DNA of 55,000 nucleotides from Bacillus sp. HSf4 (lineage in GTDB: Bacteria > Bacillota > Bacilli > Bacillales > Bacillaceae): the NCBI RefSeq assembly GCF_029537375.1, contig NZ_CP120679.1, positions 40,001-95,000 on the forward strand. The letters are read 5' to 3'. Both the position numbers and the translations under genes were made by a program. The notes beneath the pieces are model-generated. The model saw nothing but the letters and a program-made list of their open reading frames with translations, searched no databases and was not told the DNA's origin. Below are positions 38,362 through 48,157 of the stretch, in pieces (the stretch's first letter is position 1; every line of letters starts with the position of its first letter).

Positions 38362-39099
38362 ATGAAAAAGGGGCACTTGAATCAAATCCTGCTCATTACA
38401 GACGGATGTTCAAACCGCGGTGAAGACCCGCAGGCGATGGCGGCCTTTGCAAAAGAGCAGGGGATCACCGTAAATGTTATTGGGATTATGGAAGAAAATG
38501 CGATGGATCAAGAAGCGATGAATGAAGTTGAAGGAATCGCTCTTGCAGGAGGCGGTGTTCATCAGGTGGTCTATGCTTCCCAGCTGTCGCAAACGGTTCA
38601 GATGGTGACGAAAAAAGCAATGACACAAACGCTTCAAGGTGTGGTCAACAATGAGCTGAAACAGATTCTCGGAAAGTCTACAGAAATCGATGAACTGCCC
38701 CCTGATAAGCGCGGGGAAGTCATGGAAGTCGTTGATGAGCTCGGGGAAACCGTTCATCTACACGTTTTGGTTCTTGTCGACACAAGCGCAAGCATGAATC
38801 CAAAGCTCCCGACAGTCAAAGAAGCATTGATCGATCTGTCGATCAGCCTAAACTCAAGAATCGGTGACAACGAATTTGCGATGTTTATATTTCCCGGGAA
38901 AAAACAAGAGGTTGAGCTTGTGCTGGATTGGACGCCAAAGTTTGAATCTCTATCCTCAATATTTTCCAAACTGGCGGCGGGAGGCATTACCCCGACAGGC
39001 CCGGCAATCAGAGAGGCGATTCAGCATTTTAATAAAATCAGCTCGAGAAGGGGCATGTTAGAAGATGATGAAAGACGCTTCGACGAGTATAGCGGGTAG
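38362..39099 (+). CDS. yabS: von Willebrand factor A domain protein YabS
   Basis: 245 residues, cytoplasmic. Residues about 130-235 form a vWA domain with the MIDAS motif D-T-S-A-S (LHVLVLVDTSASMNPKL) and TPTGPAIREAI. The first 75 residues (ILLITDGCSNRGEDPQAM, VNVIGIMEENAMD) look like the second half of another vWA fold whose first strand and MIDAS are missing. Function unknown. Overlaps the start of yabT by 35 bases, and follows the phosphatase gene spoIIE. AGGAGGAA ends about nine bases before the ATG. Confidence 0.88.
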   Translation: MKKGHLNQILLITDGCSNRGEDPQAMAAFAKEQGITVNVIGIMEENAMDQEAMNEVEGIALAGGGVHQVVYASQLSQTVQMVTKKAMTQTLQGVVNNELKQILGKSTEIDELPPDKRGEVMEVVDELGETVHLHVLVLVDTSASMNPKLPTVKEALIDLSISLNSRIGDNEFAMFIFPGKKQEVELVLDWTPKFESLSSIFSKLAAGGITPTGPAIREAIQHFNKISSRRGMLEDDERRFDEYSG

Positions 39100-40105
39100 T
39101 TTAAAGCCGGGTTTAAAGGTTGTTGGAAAGTGGAACAATCATTCCTATAAGATCATCAGACAGCTGGGAAAAGGGGCTAATGGCGTTGTGTACCTAGCTG
39201 ATTCAACTAAAGGACGTGTGGCGCTTAAAGTGAGCGATGACAGTCTGTCCATTACGTCGGAAGTGAATGTTCTGAAATCTTTTTCAAAGGCCCAGGCTAA
39301 AGCGATGGGGCCTTCTTTTTTTGATGTGGATGACATGCTGTTGTCCAATACCGGCAAAAAACTCTCATTTTATGTCATGGAATATATCGAGGGGCCCCTT
39401 CTTTTACGTTATGTCAGCGAAAAGGGGGAGGAATGGATTCCGGTATTGATCAGTCAGCTTCTATCAAGCTTAGCGATCATCCATCGCGAAGGATGGGTTT
39501 TTGGAGATTTAAAACCGGAAAATTTGATCGTGACGGGGCCTCCGGCAAGAATTCGCTGTATTGATGTCGGGGGAACGACAAAAGAAGGCCGGGCGATCAA
39601 GGAGTACACGGAGTTTTTTGACAGGGGATATTGGGAATGTGGAACCCGCAAGGCTGAACCATCATATGATTTGTTTTCCGTGGCCATGATTATGGTGAAC
39701 TGTGTGACTAAAAAAGAATTCAAGAAGTCGGCCAAGCCGACGGATCAGCTTTTGACAGTCATTGACAGTCAGCCGTTTTTATCAAAATATAAAGCGGTTT
39801 TGGTTTCAGCTTTAAAAGGAAAGTATAAAACAGCGGATGAAATGAAGACCGACCTGCTCGAGGTGAGCCGTCCGGTTAAGGGACAAAGCAGCAGGCATCA
39901 GCCGAGAACCGCCCGCCGTTCGCAGGTGCCGGCCTCAGCGCGAGGCCCGGGTCAACGGGCGCATGCGGCGCCTCAGCAGCGTTCGCGAAGCGGCCGCAGG
40001 GTGAGGAAAGCCCGGCAGAAATCCGGCGGTATCTTTGAAACGCTGTTGATCGTCGTCAGTGTCCTTGCCCTTTATTTTGCCTATATCGTTCTGTTCTTTA
40101 TGTGA
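39065..40105 (+). CDS. yabT: Membrane-anchored Hanks-type Ser/Thr protein kinase YabT
   Basis: 346 residues. Kinase domain in the first 270 residues: glycine loop GKGANGVVYLA, VALKV (ATP lysine), GDLKPENLIVTG (catalytic Asp and Asn) and IDVGG in place of DFG. A basic, Pro/Gln/Arg-rich linker (about 275-320, a DNA-binding region in B. subtilis) is followed by one C-terminal membrane helix (LLIVVSVLALYFAYIVLFFM). The extracellular sensor repeats of PrkC are absent. B. subtilis YabT is activated by DNA and phosphorylates RecA during spore development. Two ATG codons in a row at 39065 and 39068. Confidence 0.93.
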   Translation: MMKDASTSIAGSLKPGLKVVGKWNNHSYKIIRQLGKGANGVVYLADSTKGRVALKVSDDSLSITSEVNVLKSFSKAQAKAMGPSFFDVDDMLLSNTGKKLSFYVMEYIEGPLLLRYVSEKGEEWIPVLISQLLSSLAIIHREGWVFGDLKPENLIVTGPPARIRCIDVGGTTKEGRAIKEYTEFFDRGYWECGTRKAEPSYDLFSVAMIMVNCVTKKEFKKSAKPTDQLLTVIDSQPFLSKYKAVLVSALKGKYKTADEMKTDLLEVSRPVKGQSSRHQPRTARRSQVPASARGPGQRAHAAPQQRSRSGRRVRKARQKSGGIFETLLIVVSVLALYFAYIVLFFM

Positions 40106-40132
40106 AGAACATACAAGGCCGATAGCTCTTCT

Positions 40133-40161
40133 TTGCAGGGACTGATTGAAAGTGTTAGGAT
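40133..40161 (+). promoter_or_regulatory. Probable sigma-A promoter of tilS-hprT
   Basis: TTGCAG (40133-40138), 17-bp spacer, TAGGAT (40156-40161) with a TGn extension. Confidence 0.5.
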
Positions 40162-40207
40162 TATTTATATCTTTTGAAAATCACCCTGCTCTAAGTGGGA
40201 GGACATT

Positions 40208-41638
40208 GTGAAAACGATAGAAGATTTCATGAAAAAAAACGATCTGTCTTTTGATGGAACAACGATCATCGTTGGCGTCTCCGGCGGACCTGATTCCATG
40301 GCCCTGCTTCACGCCTTGCATCATTCGATTCCCGAAACGGCGACACTTATTGCCGTACATGTCGATCATATGTTCAGGGGCCGGGAGTCTGAGGAAGACA
40401 TGCGTTTTGTTGAGCAATATTGCAGAGCGGAAGGGATATACTGTGAAGCCCGGCAAATCGGTGTCGGCAAGTATGCTTCTGAAAACAGCCTGAACAAACA
40501 GGCGGCCGCAAGAGAGTGCAGATTCCGCTTCTTTAAGGAGCAAATGAATCAGCATCAGGCGGGATTTTTGGCATTGGCACATCATGGAGATGACCAGGTG
40601 GAGACGATGCTGATGAAATTGGCGAAGGGCACGGTCGGTTTAGGCCTTGCCGGTATGCAGCCGAAGCGCCGCTTTGAGAGCGGATGGCTGATCAGGCCGT
40701 TTCTCGAGCTTGCCAAAGAAGACCTTCTGGCTTACTGCAAGGTGAACCGTGTCCCGTTCAGGACAGATCCGAGCAATGCTGAGGACGACTATACACGAAA
40801 CCGATTCAGGCATTATGTTCTCCCTTTCTTAAAGAAAGAGTCGGAAGATGTCCATAAACGATTTCAATCGGTCAGTGAATCTCTGGCTGAGGACGAATTA
40901 TACTTACAGGCATTAACGAAAGATAAAATGAATACAGTTATCACAAGCAAGTCAAGTACCGTTGTAGAAATCAGCGTCCCGCACCTTCTCGATCTCCCTA
41001 TGCCTTTACAAAGAAGGGGAGTTCAACTAATATTAAACTATCTTTATGAAAACGTTCCATCGGCGTTTTCAGCCCATCATATTAAGTTGTTTCTGGAATG
41101 GATTTCAAAAACGGGTCCATCCGGTTCTCTTGATTTTCCAAACGGGCTTAAAGTGGTTAAATCTTATCATACATGTTTGTTTACATTTCAGCGTTTGCAA
41201 TGTGAAAAAATTTCCTATCACTATGAAATCAGCGGTGCGGAAGACGAAGACCTGATGCTTCCTAACGGATATTCCCTTCATGTGAGCAGACAAGGTGCAG
41301 CCCACGTGCCGAAAGGAAATGATGTTTTTGCAGCAAGTTCCAAGCATGTTCATTTCCCCCTTTATGTACGGACAAGGCAAAAAGGAGACAGAATCCAACT
41401 TAAAGGGATGAACGGCTCAAAAAAGGTTAAAGATATATTTATTGATGAAAAAGTACCTCTTGCGAAAAGAGACAGCTGGCCCATTGTGACAGACGCGGAC
41501 GGAAGGATTGTTTGGATACCCGGTCTGAAAAAAACCATTTTTGAGGAACTTGATGTTACAAACAATGATCGCATTGTATTACAATATAGACAGCATGAAA
41601 AGTGTAGGGGGCTAGCAAAGAATGAAACAAGATATTGA
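40208..41638 (+). CDS. tilS: tRNA(Ile)-lysidine synthase
   Basis: 476 residues. N-type ATP pyrophosphatase with the PP-loop SGGPDS at residues 25-30, converting C34 of tRNA-Ile(CAT) to lysidine so that it reads AUA. The C-terminal domain ([20 protein letters not shown]) recognises the tRNA acceptor. Starts with GTG, GGGAGG five bases ahead. The last 17 bases overlap hprT, the usual coupling; in B. subtilis TilS and HprT proteins also form a complex that activates ftsH transcription. Confidence 0.96.
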   Translation: MKTIEDFMKKNDLSFDGTTIIVGVSGGPDSMALLHALHHSIPETATLIAVHVDHMFRGRESEEDMRFVEQYCRAEGIYCEARQIGVGKYASENSLNKQAAARECRFRFFKEQMNQHQAGFLALAHHGDDQVETMLMKLAKGTVGLGLAGMQPKRRFESGWLIRPFLELAKEDLLAYCKVNRVPFRTDPSNAEDDYTRNRFRHYVLPFLKKESEDVHKRFQSVSESLAEDELYLQALTKDKMNTVITSKSSTVVEISVPHLLDLPMPLQRRGVQLILNYLYENVPSAFSAHHIKLFLEWISKTGPSGSLDFPNGLKVVKSYHTCLFTFQRLQCEKISYHYEISGAEDEDLMLPNGYSLHVSRQGAAHVPKGNDVFAASSKHVHFPLYVRTRQKGDRIQLKGMNGSKKVKDIFIDEKVPLAKRDSWPIVTDADGRIVWIPGLKKTIFEELDVTNNDRIVLQYRQHEKCRGLAKNETRY

Positions 41639-42161
41639 AAATATCCTGATCTCTGAGGAGGAGATCCAAAAAAAGGTCAAGGAGCTCGGCACCGCATTAA
41701 CAGATGAATACAGCGGCAAGTTCCCGTTGGCCATCGGCGTGTTAAAGGGAGCCATGCCGTTTATGGCCGATCTTTTAAAGCATATTGATACATATTTGGA
41801 AATGGATTTCATGGATGTATCAAGCTATGGCAATTCCACGGTTTCTTCCGGCGAAGTCAAAATCATTAAAGATTTGGATACATCAGTCGAGGGCCGTGAC
41901 ATCTTAATTATTGAAGACATCATCGACAGTGGGCTGACTTTAAGTTATCTTGTGGAGCTTTTCCGGTACCGCAAAGCAAAGTCGATTAAGATTGTAACCC
42001 TTCTTGATAAACCGAGCGGACGCAAGGCGGATATCAAAGCGGACTATGTCGGCTTTGAAGTGCCGGACGCATTCGTTGTGGGATACGGTCTTGATTATGC
42101 GGAGCGCTACCGCAATCTTCCGTACATCGGAGTTCTCAAGCCGGCGGTTTATGAAAGCTGA
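41622..42161 (+). CDS. hprT: Hypoxanthine phosphoribosyltransferase
   Basis: 179 residues. Salvages hypoxanthine and guanine with PRPP. The PRPP-binding motif E98-D99-I-I-D102-S-G ([14 protein letters not shown]) and the conserved MDVSSYG and FVVGYGLDY segments are present. ATG at 41622 lies within the end of tilS. Followed by a promoter and ftsH. Confidence 0.97.
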   Translation: MKQDIENILISEEEIQKKVKELGTALTDEYSGKFPLAIGVLKGAMPFMADLLKHIDTYLEMDFMDVSSYGNSTVSSGEVKIIKDLDTSVEGRDILIIEDIIDSGLTLSYLVELFRYRKAKSIKIVTLLDKPSGRKADIKADYVGFEVPDAFVVGYGLDYAERYRNLPYIGVLKPAVYES

Positions 42162-42179
42162 TTACGAAAGGGATATCTG

Positions 42180-42209
42180 TTGTATTGGAACGATTTTCTA
42201 TGATACTAT
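42180..42209 (+). promoter_or_regulatory. Probable ftsH promoter
   Basis: TTGTAT (42180-42185), 18-bp spacer, TACTAT (42204-42209) with a TGn extension at 42201. Below-consensus hexamers fit a promoter that needs an activator (TilS-HprT in B. subtilis). Confidence 0.4.
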
Positions 42210-42246
42210 TGAACATAGTTGTGCTTACTGTGGGAGGAGGTAAGGA

Positions 42247-44169
42247 ATGAATCGGGTCTTCCGTAATACCATTTTTTATTTACTTATTTTATTAGTTGTA
42301 ATCGGAGTTGTGAGCTACTTCCAAACCGCAAATCCGAAAACAGAAAATATGACGTACAGTGACTTTGTTTCAAACCTTGAAAACGGGAAGGTTGAGAATG
42401 TTTCCATCCAGCCTGTCAGAGGTGTTTACGAAGTCCGCGGGCAGCTGAATAATTATGAAAAAGACCAATATTTCCTGACCCATGTTCCTGAAGGAAAAGG
42501 GGCAGACCAGATTATTGATCAAGTCAAAAAGATGAAGATACAAGTTGAACCTGCACAGGAAACAAGCGGATGGATGACCTTCTTTACCACCATCATCCCT
42601 TTTGTAATTATCTTCATTCTTTTCTTCTTCCTGCTTAATCAGGCTCAAGGCGGCGGAAGCCGTGTCATGAACTTCGGTAAAAGCAAGGCTAAGCTATATA
42701 CAGAAGAAAAGAAACGCGTCAAATTCAAAGATGTGGCAGGAGCGGATGAGGAAAAACAAGAGCTTGTCGAAGTCGTCGAGTTTCTGAAGGATCCCCGCAA
42801 ATTTGCTGAACTCGGAGCAAGGATTCCGAAAGGTGTGCTTTTGGTCGGACCTCCGGGTACAGGTAAAACGTTGCTTGCGAAAGCTTGTGCCGGTGAAGCT
42901 GGCGTGCCTTTCTTCAGCATCAGCGGATCAGACTTCGTGGAAATGTTCGTCGGGGTCGGTGCTTCACGTGTACGCGACCTGTTTGAAAATGCGAAGAAGA
43001 ATGCGCCGTGTCTGATTTTCATCGATGAGATCGATGCAGTCGGACGTCAGCGTGGTGCGGGTCTAGGCGGCGGCCATGACGAACGGGAGCAGACGCTGAA
43101 CCAGCTTCTTGTTGAAATGGACGGCTTTAGCGCCAATGAAGGGATCATCATTATTGCCGCGACTAACCGCGCAGACATTTTAGACCCTGCATTGCTTCGT
43201 CCGGGACGCTTTGACCGTCAAATTACAGTTGACCGTCCTGATGTAAAAGGCCGTGAAGAAGTGCTTCGCGTCCATGCGAGAAACAAACCGCTTGACGAAT
43301 CTGTCAACTTGAAATCAATCGCGATGAGAACGCCTGGATTCTCCGGTGCGGATCTTGAGAATCTTTTGAATGAAGCGGCTCTCGTAGCAGCCCGCCATGA
43401 TAAAAAGAAAATCGATATGCGCGACATCGATGAAGCGACAGACCGCGTCATCGCCGGTCCTGCTAAGAAAAGCAGGGTGATTTCGAAAAAAGAACGCAAT
43501 ATCGTTGCTTATCATGAAGCGGGGCACACCGTCATCGGACTTGTTTTGGACGAAGCGGATATGGTGCACAAAGTAACAATCGTACCCCGCGGCCAAGCCG
43601 GCGGATATGCCGTTATGCTTCCTAAGGAAGACCGTTATTTCCAAACAAAACCGGAACTTCTCGATAAAATCGTCGGTCTGCTTGGAGGCCGTGTAGCCGA
43701 GGAGATTATATTCGGCGAAGTCAGCACGGGAGCCCATAATGACTTCCAGCGTGCCACCGGCATCGCTAGACGGATGGTTACGGAGTTTGGAATGTCTGAA
43801 AAACTCGGTCCACTTCAGTTCGGACAGTCTCAGGGCGGCCAGGTCTTCTTGGGTCGTGACTTCAACAATGATCAAAACTACAGTGACGCGATCGCGTATG
43901 AAATTGATAAGGAAATCCAGCGCTTCATCAAAGAATGTTATGAACGTGCGAAAACGATCCTTACCGAAAACCGCGATAAGCTTGAACTGATCGCTCAGAC
44001 ATTGCTGGAAGTCGAAACGCTCGACGCTGAGCAAATCAAGCATTTGACTGAGCACGGAAAACTTCCTGACCGGACCTATGCAGATGATGTTCAGGAGAAA
44101 AAAGACGATGTCAAAGTAAACATCAACAAAAGAGATGATGAAGAGAGAAAAGAGGATGACAAAGCGTAA
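42247..44169 (+). CDS. ftsH: ATP-dependent membrane metalloprotease FtsH
   Basis: 640 residues. Two membrane helices (about 7-26 and 114-137) flank a short extracytoplasmic domain. Then an AAA+ ATPase with Walker A GPPGTGKT (201-208), Walker [10 protein letters not shown] and the second region of homology [20 protein letters not shown], and a zinc protease with HEAGH (423-427). Degrades Spo0E and other regulators and quality-controls membrane proteins; needed for sporulation. The tail is acidic/lysine-rich. GGAGGAGG lies close before the ATG. Confidence 0.98.
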   Translation: MNRVFRNTIFYLLILLVVIGVVSYFQTANPKTENMTYSDFVSNLENGKVENVSIQPVRGVYEVRGQLNNYEKDQYFLTHVPEGKGADQIIDQVKKMKIQVEPAQETSGWMTFFTTIIPFVIIFILFFFLLNQAQGGGSRVMNFGKSKAKLYTEEKKRVKFKDVAGADEEKQELVEVVEFLKDPRKFAELGARIPKGVLLVGPPGTGKTLLAKACAGEAGVPFFSISGSDFVEMFVGVGASRVRDLFENAKKNAPCLIFIDEIDAVGRQRGAGLGGGHDEREQTLNQLLVEMDGFSANEGIIIIAATNRADILDPALLRPGRFDRQITVDRPDVKGREEVLRVHARNKPLDESVNLKSIAMRTPGFSGADLENLLNEAALVAARHDKKKIDMRDIDEATDRVIAGPAKKSRVISKKERNIVAYHEAGHTVIGLVLDEADMVHKVTIVPRGQAGGYAVMLPKEDRYFQTKPELLDKIVGLLGGRVAEEIIFGEVSTGAHNDFQRATGIARRMVTEFGMSEKLGPLQFGQSQGGQVFLGRDFNNDQNYSDAIAYEIDKEIQRFIKECYERAKTILTENRDKLELIAQTLLEVETLDAEQIKHLTEHGKLPDRTYADDVQEKKDDVKVNINKRDDEERKEDDKA

Positions 44170-44194
44170 TTCCCATCCCTTTTCCCTTCGTTTT

Positions 44195-44242
44195 AAGAAA
44201 ACTGCCAAGCGTATGCTATTCGGCAGTTTTCTTATTTTTTTG
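44195..44242 (+). terminator. Rho-independent terminator of ftsH
   Basis: Perfect 12-bp stem AAGAAAACTGCC/GGCAGTTTTCTT around a 15-base loop, then a T-rich tract. Confidence 0.9.
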
Positions 44243-44290
44243 CCTTTTTAGAGCCGCTTTGGCGAAATCTCTTTCCGCCGGTTTGATTCG

Positions 44291-44320
44291 TTTACAAAAA
44301 GAATCGGCATCGTGTATTGT
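44291..44320 (+). promoter_or_regulatory. Probable sigma-A promoter of coaX-hslO
   Basis: TTTACA (44291-44296), 18-bp spacer, TATTGT (44315-44320). Confidence 0.5.
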
Positions 44321-44378
44321 ATGATGGTAGAATGTTTTATGACCAAGTAAGAGAAACTAGTCAAAAGTGGTGATCAGA

Positions 44379-45155
44379 ATGTTACTCGTTATAGATGTGG
44401 GAAATACAAACACCGTTCTAGGCATATATCACGACGGGGAGTTAGAATATCACTGGCGGATTGAAACAAGCCGCCACAAAACAGAAGATGAATTCGGCAT
44501 GCTCCTCAGGTCTTTATTTGATTATGTTGGACTGATGTTTGACCAGATCGAAGGAATTATCATTTCATCAGTTGTACCGCCGATCATGTTTTCCCTTGAA
44601 AGAATGTGTACAAAATACTTTCAGATCGAGCCGCAGATCGTCGGGCCCGGTATGAAGACAGGATTGAATATTAAATACGATAATCCGAAAGAAGTCGGAG
44701 CTGACCGTATCGTTAATGCAGTGGCGGCGATTCATCTTTACGGAAGTCCGCTGATTGTCGTTGATTTTGGAACCGCTACAACATACTGTTATATCAACGA
44801 ACGCAAAGAATACATGGGCGGAGCGATCGCGCCGGGCATCACGATCTCGACAGAAGCCCTTTACTCAAGAGCTGCAAAGCTTCCTAGAATTGAAATCGCA
44901 AGGCCGGACAACATTGTCGGTAAAAGCACGGTCAGCGCCATGCAATCCGGCATTCTTTACGGGTATGTCGGACAAGTTGAAGGCATTGTCAAACGGATGA
45001 AATGGCAGTCGAAACAAAATCCGAAAGTCATTGCGACAGGCGGTCTGGCTTCTTTGATTGCGGATGAGTCCGATTGTATAGATGTTGTCGATCCGTTTCT
45101 CACATTAAAGGGACTTGAGCTGATATACGAGCGGAATCGCGTTGAAAGTGTATAG
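44379..45155 (+). CDS. coaX: Type III pantothenate kinase
   Basis: 258 residues. ASKHA-fold kinase making 4'-phosphopantothenate, the first step of CoA synthesis. [12 protein letters not shown] (ATP phosphate loop, D6), [22 protein letters not shown] (catalytic-site Asp) and GGAIAPGI are diagnostic of type III. ATG at 44379 with AAGTGGTGA five bases ahead; a GTG at 44367 lies inside that binding site. hslO starts ten bases after the stop. Confidence 0.96.
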   Translation: MLLVIDVGNTNTVLGIYHDGELEYHWRIETSRHKTEDEFGMLLRSLFDYVGLMFDQIEGIIISSVVPPIMFSLERMCTKYFQIEPQIVGPGMKTGLNIKYDNPKEVGADRIVNAVAAIHLYGSPLIVVDFGTATTYCYINERKEYMGGAIAPGITISTEALYSRAAKLPRIEIARPDNIVGKSTVSAMQSGILYGYVGQVEGIVKRMKWQSKQNPKVIATGGLASLIADESDCIDVVDPFLTLKGLELIYERNRVESV

Positions 45156-45165
45156 GAGGATGACG

Positions 45166-46035
45166 ATGGACTATTTAGTAAAAGCGATTGCATATGACGG
45201 CAAAGTCAGGGCATATGCAGCAAGAACGACAGAAACGATTCATGAAGCACAAAGACGCCACAATACCTGGCCGACCGCTTCCGCCGCTTTAGGAAGAACG
45301 ATGACGGCGGCCGTGATGCTGGGCGCTATGCTGAAAGGCGAAGACAAGCTGACCGTTAAAATTGAAGGCGGCGGACCGATCGGGGCTATTGTCGCCGATG
45401 GAAATGCAAAGGGAGACGTTCGGGGCTATGTGTCCAACCCTCATGTCCATTTTGATTTAAATGAGCATGGAAAGCTTGATGTCAGAAGAGCTGTGGGAAC
45501 GTCGGGAACGCTCAGCGTTGTAAAGGATCTTGGTTTGCGCGACTTGTTTACCGGTCAAGTCGAAATCGTTTCCGGAGAAATCGGCGATGATTTTACATAT
45601 TATCTTGTCTCTTCTGAACAAGTCCCTTCCTCGGTGGGCGTTGGTGTGCTCGTCAATCCGGACAATACGATTTTGGCAGCCGGCGGCTTCATCATACAGC
45701 TGCTGCCCGGGACTGATGATGAAACCATCACAAAGCTGGAGACTAACTTATCCCAGGTGGAACCGATTTCCAAGCTGATTCAAAAAGGGCTGACCCCTGA
45801 GGAAGTATTGAGAACGGTTCTGGGGGAAGAAGCGGAAGTGCTGGAAACCGTTCCAGTCCGCTTTACCTGCAATTGTTCAAAAGAGCGTTTCGCAAGAGGA
45901 ATTATCGGTCTTGGCAAACAAGAGATTCAAGCCATGATTGATGAAGATGGAAAAGCCGAGGCGCAATGCCATTTTTGCAATGAAACGTATCTGTTTACAA
46001 AAGAAGAGCTTGAAGCGCTTCGAGATGAAATTTAA
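45166..46035 (+). CDS. hslO: Hsp33 redox-regulated chaperone
   Basis: 289 residues. Cytoplasmic holdase activated by oxidation. The C-terminal redox switch has four cysteines, C-x-C in [10 protein letters not shown] and C-x-x-C in CHFCNE, which bind zinc when reduced. N-terminal [18 protein letters not shown] is family-typical. ATG at 45166 with AGGAGG six bases ahead. Between coaX and yacD, as in B. subtilis. Confidence 0.96.
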   Translation: MDYLVKAIAYDGKVRAYAARTTETIHEAQRRHNTWPTASAALGRTMTAAVMLGAMLKGEDKLTVKIEGGGPIGAIVADGNAKGDVRGYVSNPHVHFDLNEHGKLDVRRAVGTSGTLSVVKDLGLRDLFTGQVEIVSGEIGDDFTYYLVSSEQVPSSVGVGVLVNPDNTILAAGGFIIQLLPGTDDETITKLETNLSQVEPISKLIQKGLTPEEVLRTVLGEEAEVLETVPVRFTCNCSKERFARGIIGLGKQEIQAMIDEDGKAEAQCHFCNETYLFTKEELEALRDEI

Positions 46036-46037
46036 TG

Positions 46038-46063
46038 CCCGCTATTCATGTAGCGGGTCTTTT
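46038..46063 (+). terminator. Terminator-like hairpin between hslO and yacD
   Basis: Stem CCCGCTA/TAGCGGG, six-base loop, then TCTTTT. The interrupted T run suggests partial termination; yacD starts 26 bases later. Confidence 0.6.
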
Positions 46064-46089
46064 ACAATGGGAAAAGGGGAGAAACGATA

Positions 46090-46986
46090 TTGAAATCAAG
46101 AACGCTGTGGCCGATTATCATTGGCGCAATTTTTGTCAACTGTATTGTGATTGCATATGTTCTCACAAAGTCGCAGACCGCTTCCACTTCATCAGCCCAG
46201 GAGGTGATTGCCAACATTGGAAAGAGCGGCATTACCCGGGAGGAATGGCTGAGTGAGATGGAGGACCGCTTCGGAAAGGCTACTTTGGAAGATATGATCA
46301 ATGAGCGTGTCGTCAACCAGCTGGCTGAAAAAAATAACATCAAAATCTCTGATGATGAAATCGACAGGGAGTTTCTTTTGATCAAAGCCGTTTATAATTC
46401 TTTCTATGAAGACGAACATACGACGGAAAAAGAGTGGAGAGAACAGATCAAGCACAATATACTTCTTGAAGAGCTCCTCACTAAAGACATTGTGATCCCG
46501 GAAAGCGAATTAAAGTCTTTCTATCAGAAAAATAAAGACCTGTATAAATTCGATGATTCTTACCGCTTGAAGCATATCGTTGTAAAAGATAAAGATGAAG
46601 CTGAACAAGTGTTAAAGGAACTGAAGGGCGGATCAAGCTTTGAAGCGGCCGCTGCCGAACACTCGACAGACCGATATACGGCGCCTTATGGCGGAGACCT
46701 CGGCTTTGTCAATGAGCAGAATGAAAACATCCCGGCAGAATATTTGCAAGCAGCCAAACATTTAAAAGAAAACGAGTGGGTCGATGAACCGATTCAAACG
46801 AGCCAGGGCTATTCCATTATTCAGCTGAAAGAAAAGCTGAACGGCCGGTCTTTCACTTACAGCGAAGTCAAGAATCAAATCCGCAGACAGATCGCAATGG
46901 ATCAGATTGGCGACAAAGCCTCAGTTAAAACCCTCTGGAAAGATGCAAACGTATCGTGGTTTTATGGTGATAAAAATAAAGATTGA
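46090..46986 (+). CDS. yacD: YacD, membrane-anchored PpiC/parvulin-type peptidyl-prolyl isomerase
   Basis: 298 residues. One N-terminal hydrophobic helix (LWPIIIGAIFVNCIVIAYVL, about 6-25) and no lipobox, so probably a membrane-anchored extracytoplasmic protein. A helical SurA-like N-domain precedes the parvulin domain (about 150-250: RLKHIVVKDKDEAEQVLKEL, GGDLGFVNEQN, PIQTSQGYSIIQLKE). Related to the foldase PrsA, but its clients are unknown. Starts with TTG; AAGGGGAGA lies seven to eight bases ahead. Confidence 0.9.
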   Translation: MKSRTLWPIIIGAIFVNCIVIAYVLTKSQTASTSSAQEVIANIGKSGITREEWLSEMEDRFGKATLEDMINERVVNQLAEKNNIKISDDEIDREFLLIKAVYNSFYEDEHTTEKEWREQIKHNILLEELLTKDIVIPESELKSFYQKNKDLYKFDDSYRLKHIVVKDKDEAEQVLKELKGGSSFEAAAAEHSTDRYTAPYGGDLGFVNEQNENIPAEYLQAAKHLKENEWVDEPIQTSQGYSIIQLKEKLNGRSFTYSEVKNQIRRQIAMDQIGDKASVKTLWKDANVSWFYGDKNKD

Positions 46987-47014
46987 CAAAATTTTTTGAT
47001 ATTGATAAATTAGT

Positions 47015-47043
47015 TATAATCCCAATAAAATTACTCGGAAATT
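47015..47043 (+). promoter_or_regulatory. cysK promoter -10 and CymR-type operator
   Basis: TATAAT at 47015-47020; the -35 at the right distance is only a T run. From 47017 to 47043 the sequence starts TAATCC and ends GGAAATT, 27 bp in all, resembling the CymR motif (TAAW.C ... GGAAWTT). CymR with CysK represses sulfur genes in B. subtilis when cysteine is available. Confidence 0.6.
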
Positions 47044-47054
47044 GAGGTGTTCAT

Positions 47055-47978
47055 ATGGTTCGCGTTGCAAACTCTGTTTATGACTTAATCGGAAACACAC
47101 CTGTTGTTAAATTAAATCGTCTTGTTGATGAAGACAGTGCTGATGTATATGTAAAGCTTGAGTATATGAATCCCGGCAGCAGTGTTAAAGACCGGATTGC
47201 GCTTGCGATGATCGAAGACGCCGAAGAAAAAGGCCTTCTGAAAGAAGGAGATACACTGATTGAGCCGACAAGCGGAAATACAGGAATCGGCCTTGCCATG
47301 GTCGCTGCTGCAAAAGGCATCAAAGCCATCCTTGTGATGCCTGATACAATGAGTTCCGAGCGCCGCAACCTTCTTCGCGCTTATGGAGCGGAGCTTGTGC
47401 TGACACCGGGCGCTGAAGGAATGAAAGGTGCGATTAAAAAAGCGGAAGAACTGGCTAAAGAAAACGGCTATTTTATGCCTCAGCAATTTAACAACCCTGC
47501 AAATGCGGAAGTGCATCGCCGCACGACAGGCCAGGAAATCGCTGAACAATTTGGAGATGGACTTGATGCGTTCGTCGCCGGTATCGGAACCGGCGGAACC
47601 ATTACAGGAGCCGGCGAGGTTCTGAAAGAAAAAAATCCGTCGATCAAAATTTTTGCTGTGGAACCGACAGATTCTCCGGTTCTTTCAGGAGGAAAACCAG
47701 GGCCGCATAAAATTCAAGGAATCGGAGCCGGGTTCGTACCTCAAATTTTGAATACTGATGTTTACGATGAAATTATTACGGTGAAGAATGAAGAAGCCTT
47801 TGAATTTGCCCGTAAAGCTGCAAGAGAAGAAGGAATCCTGGGCGGAATTTCTTCAGGAGCGGCGATCTTCGCTGCCATTCAAGTTGCTAAAAAGCTCGGA
47901 AAAGGCAAAAAAGTGCTTGCCGTACTCCCAAGTAATGGTGAGAGATACTTAAGCACACCTCTTTATCAATTTGAATAG
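47055..47978 (+). CDS. cysK: Cysteine synthase (O-acetylserine thiol-lyase)
   Basis: 307 residues. PLP enzyme making cysteine from O-acetylserine and sulfide. The Schiff-base lysine K45 is in PGSSVKDR; the TSGNTG substrate loop, GTGGTITG phosphate-binding loop and SSGAA are present. In B. subtilis CysK also binds the repressor CymR. GAGGTG precedes the ATG by seven bases. Monocistronic, with a strong terminator. Confidence 0.97.
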   Translation: MVRVANSVYDLIGNTPVVKLNRLVDEDSADVYVKLEYMNPGSSVKDRIALAMIEDAEEKGLLKEGDTLIEPTSGNTGIGLAMVAAAKGIKAILVMPDTMSSERRNLLRAYGAELVLTPGAEGMKGAIKKAEELAKENGYFMPQQFNNPANAEVHRRTTGQEIAEQFGDGLDAFVAGIGTGGTITGAGEVLKEKNPSIKIFAVEPTDSPVLSGGKPGPHKIQGIGAGFVPQILNTDVYDEIITVKNEEAFEFARKAAREEGILGGISSGAAIFAAIQVAKKLGKGKKVLAVLPSNGERYLSTPLYQFE

Positions 47979-47993
47979 GTTTAAAAAAGTGTT

Positions 47994-48021
47994 GGGCTGT
48001 CGACGATGTCGGCGGCCTTTT
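47994..48021 (+). terminator. Rho-independent terminator of cysK
   Basis: 11-bp stem GGGCTGTCGAC/GTCGGCGGCCT (three G-U pairs), three-base loop, then TTTT. Confidence 0.8.
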
Positions 48022-48044
48022 GCTTTATAAAAGGAGGTCGGTGT

Positions 48045-48072
48045 CCTTGAGTAAAATGCTCAAGGGCTTTTT
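48045..48072 (+). terminator. Second terminator-like hairpin upstream of pabB
   Basis: Stem CCTTGAG/CTCAAGG, seven-base loop, then GC and five T. It lies right behind a near-ideal ribosome binding site (AAAGGAGGT, 48030-48038) and covers an in-frame TTG (48047-48049). It could be a second stop for cysK transcripts or an attenuator for the folate operon. Confidence 0.55.
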
Positions 48073-48157
48073 ATGTATTGGAAATGAAATTCTCTTTTCT
48101 TTAAAAAAAGATTTGCATTACAATAAGGACAATAGAATAACGGTTAGGAATGATACG

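Noticed and set aside
43315..44208. 297-codon minus-strand open frame inside ftsH
   Set aside because: Antisense shadow of the strongly conserved ftsH coding sequence; no start signals on that strand.
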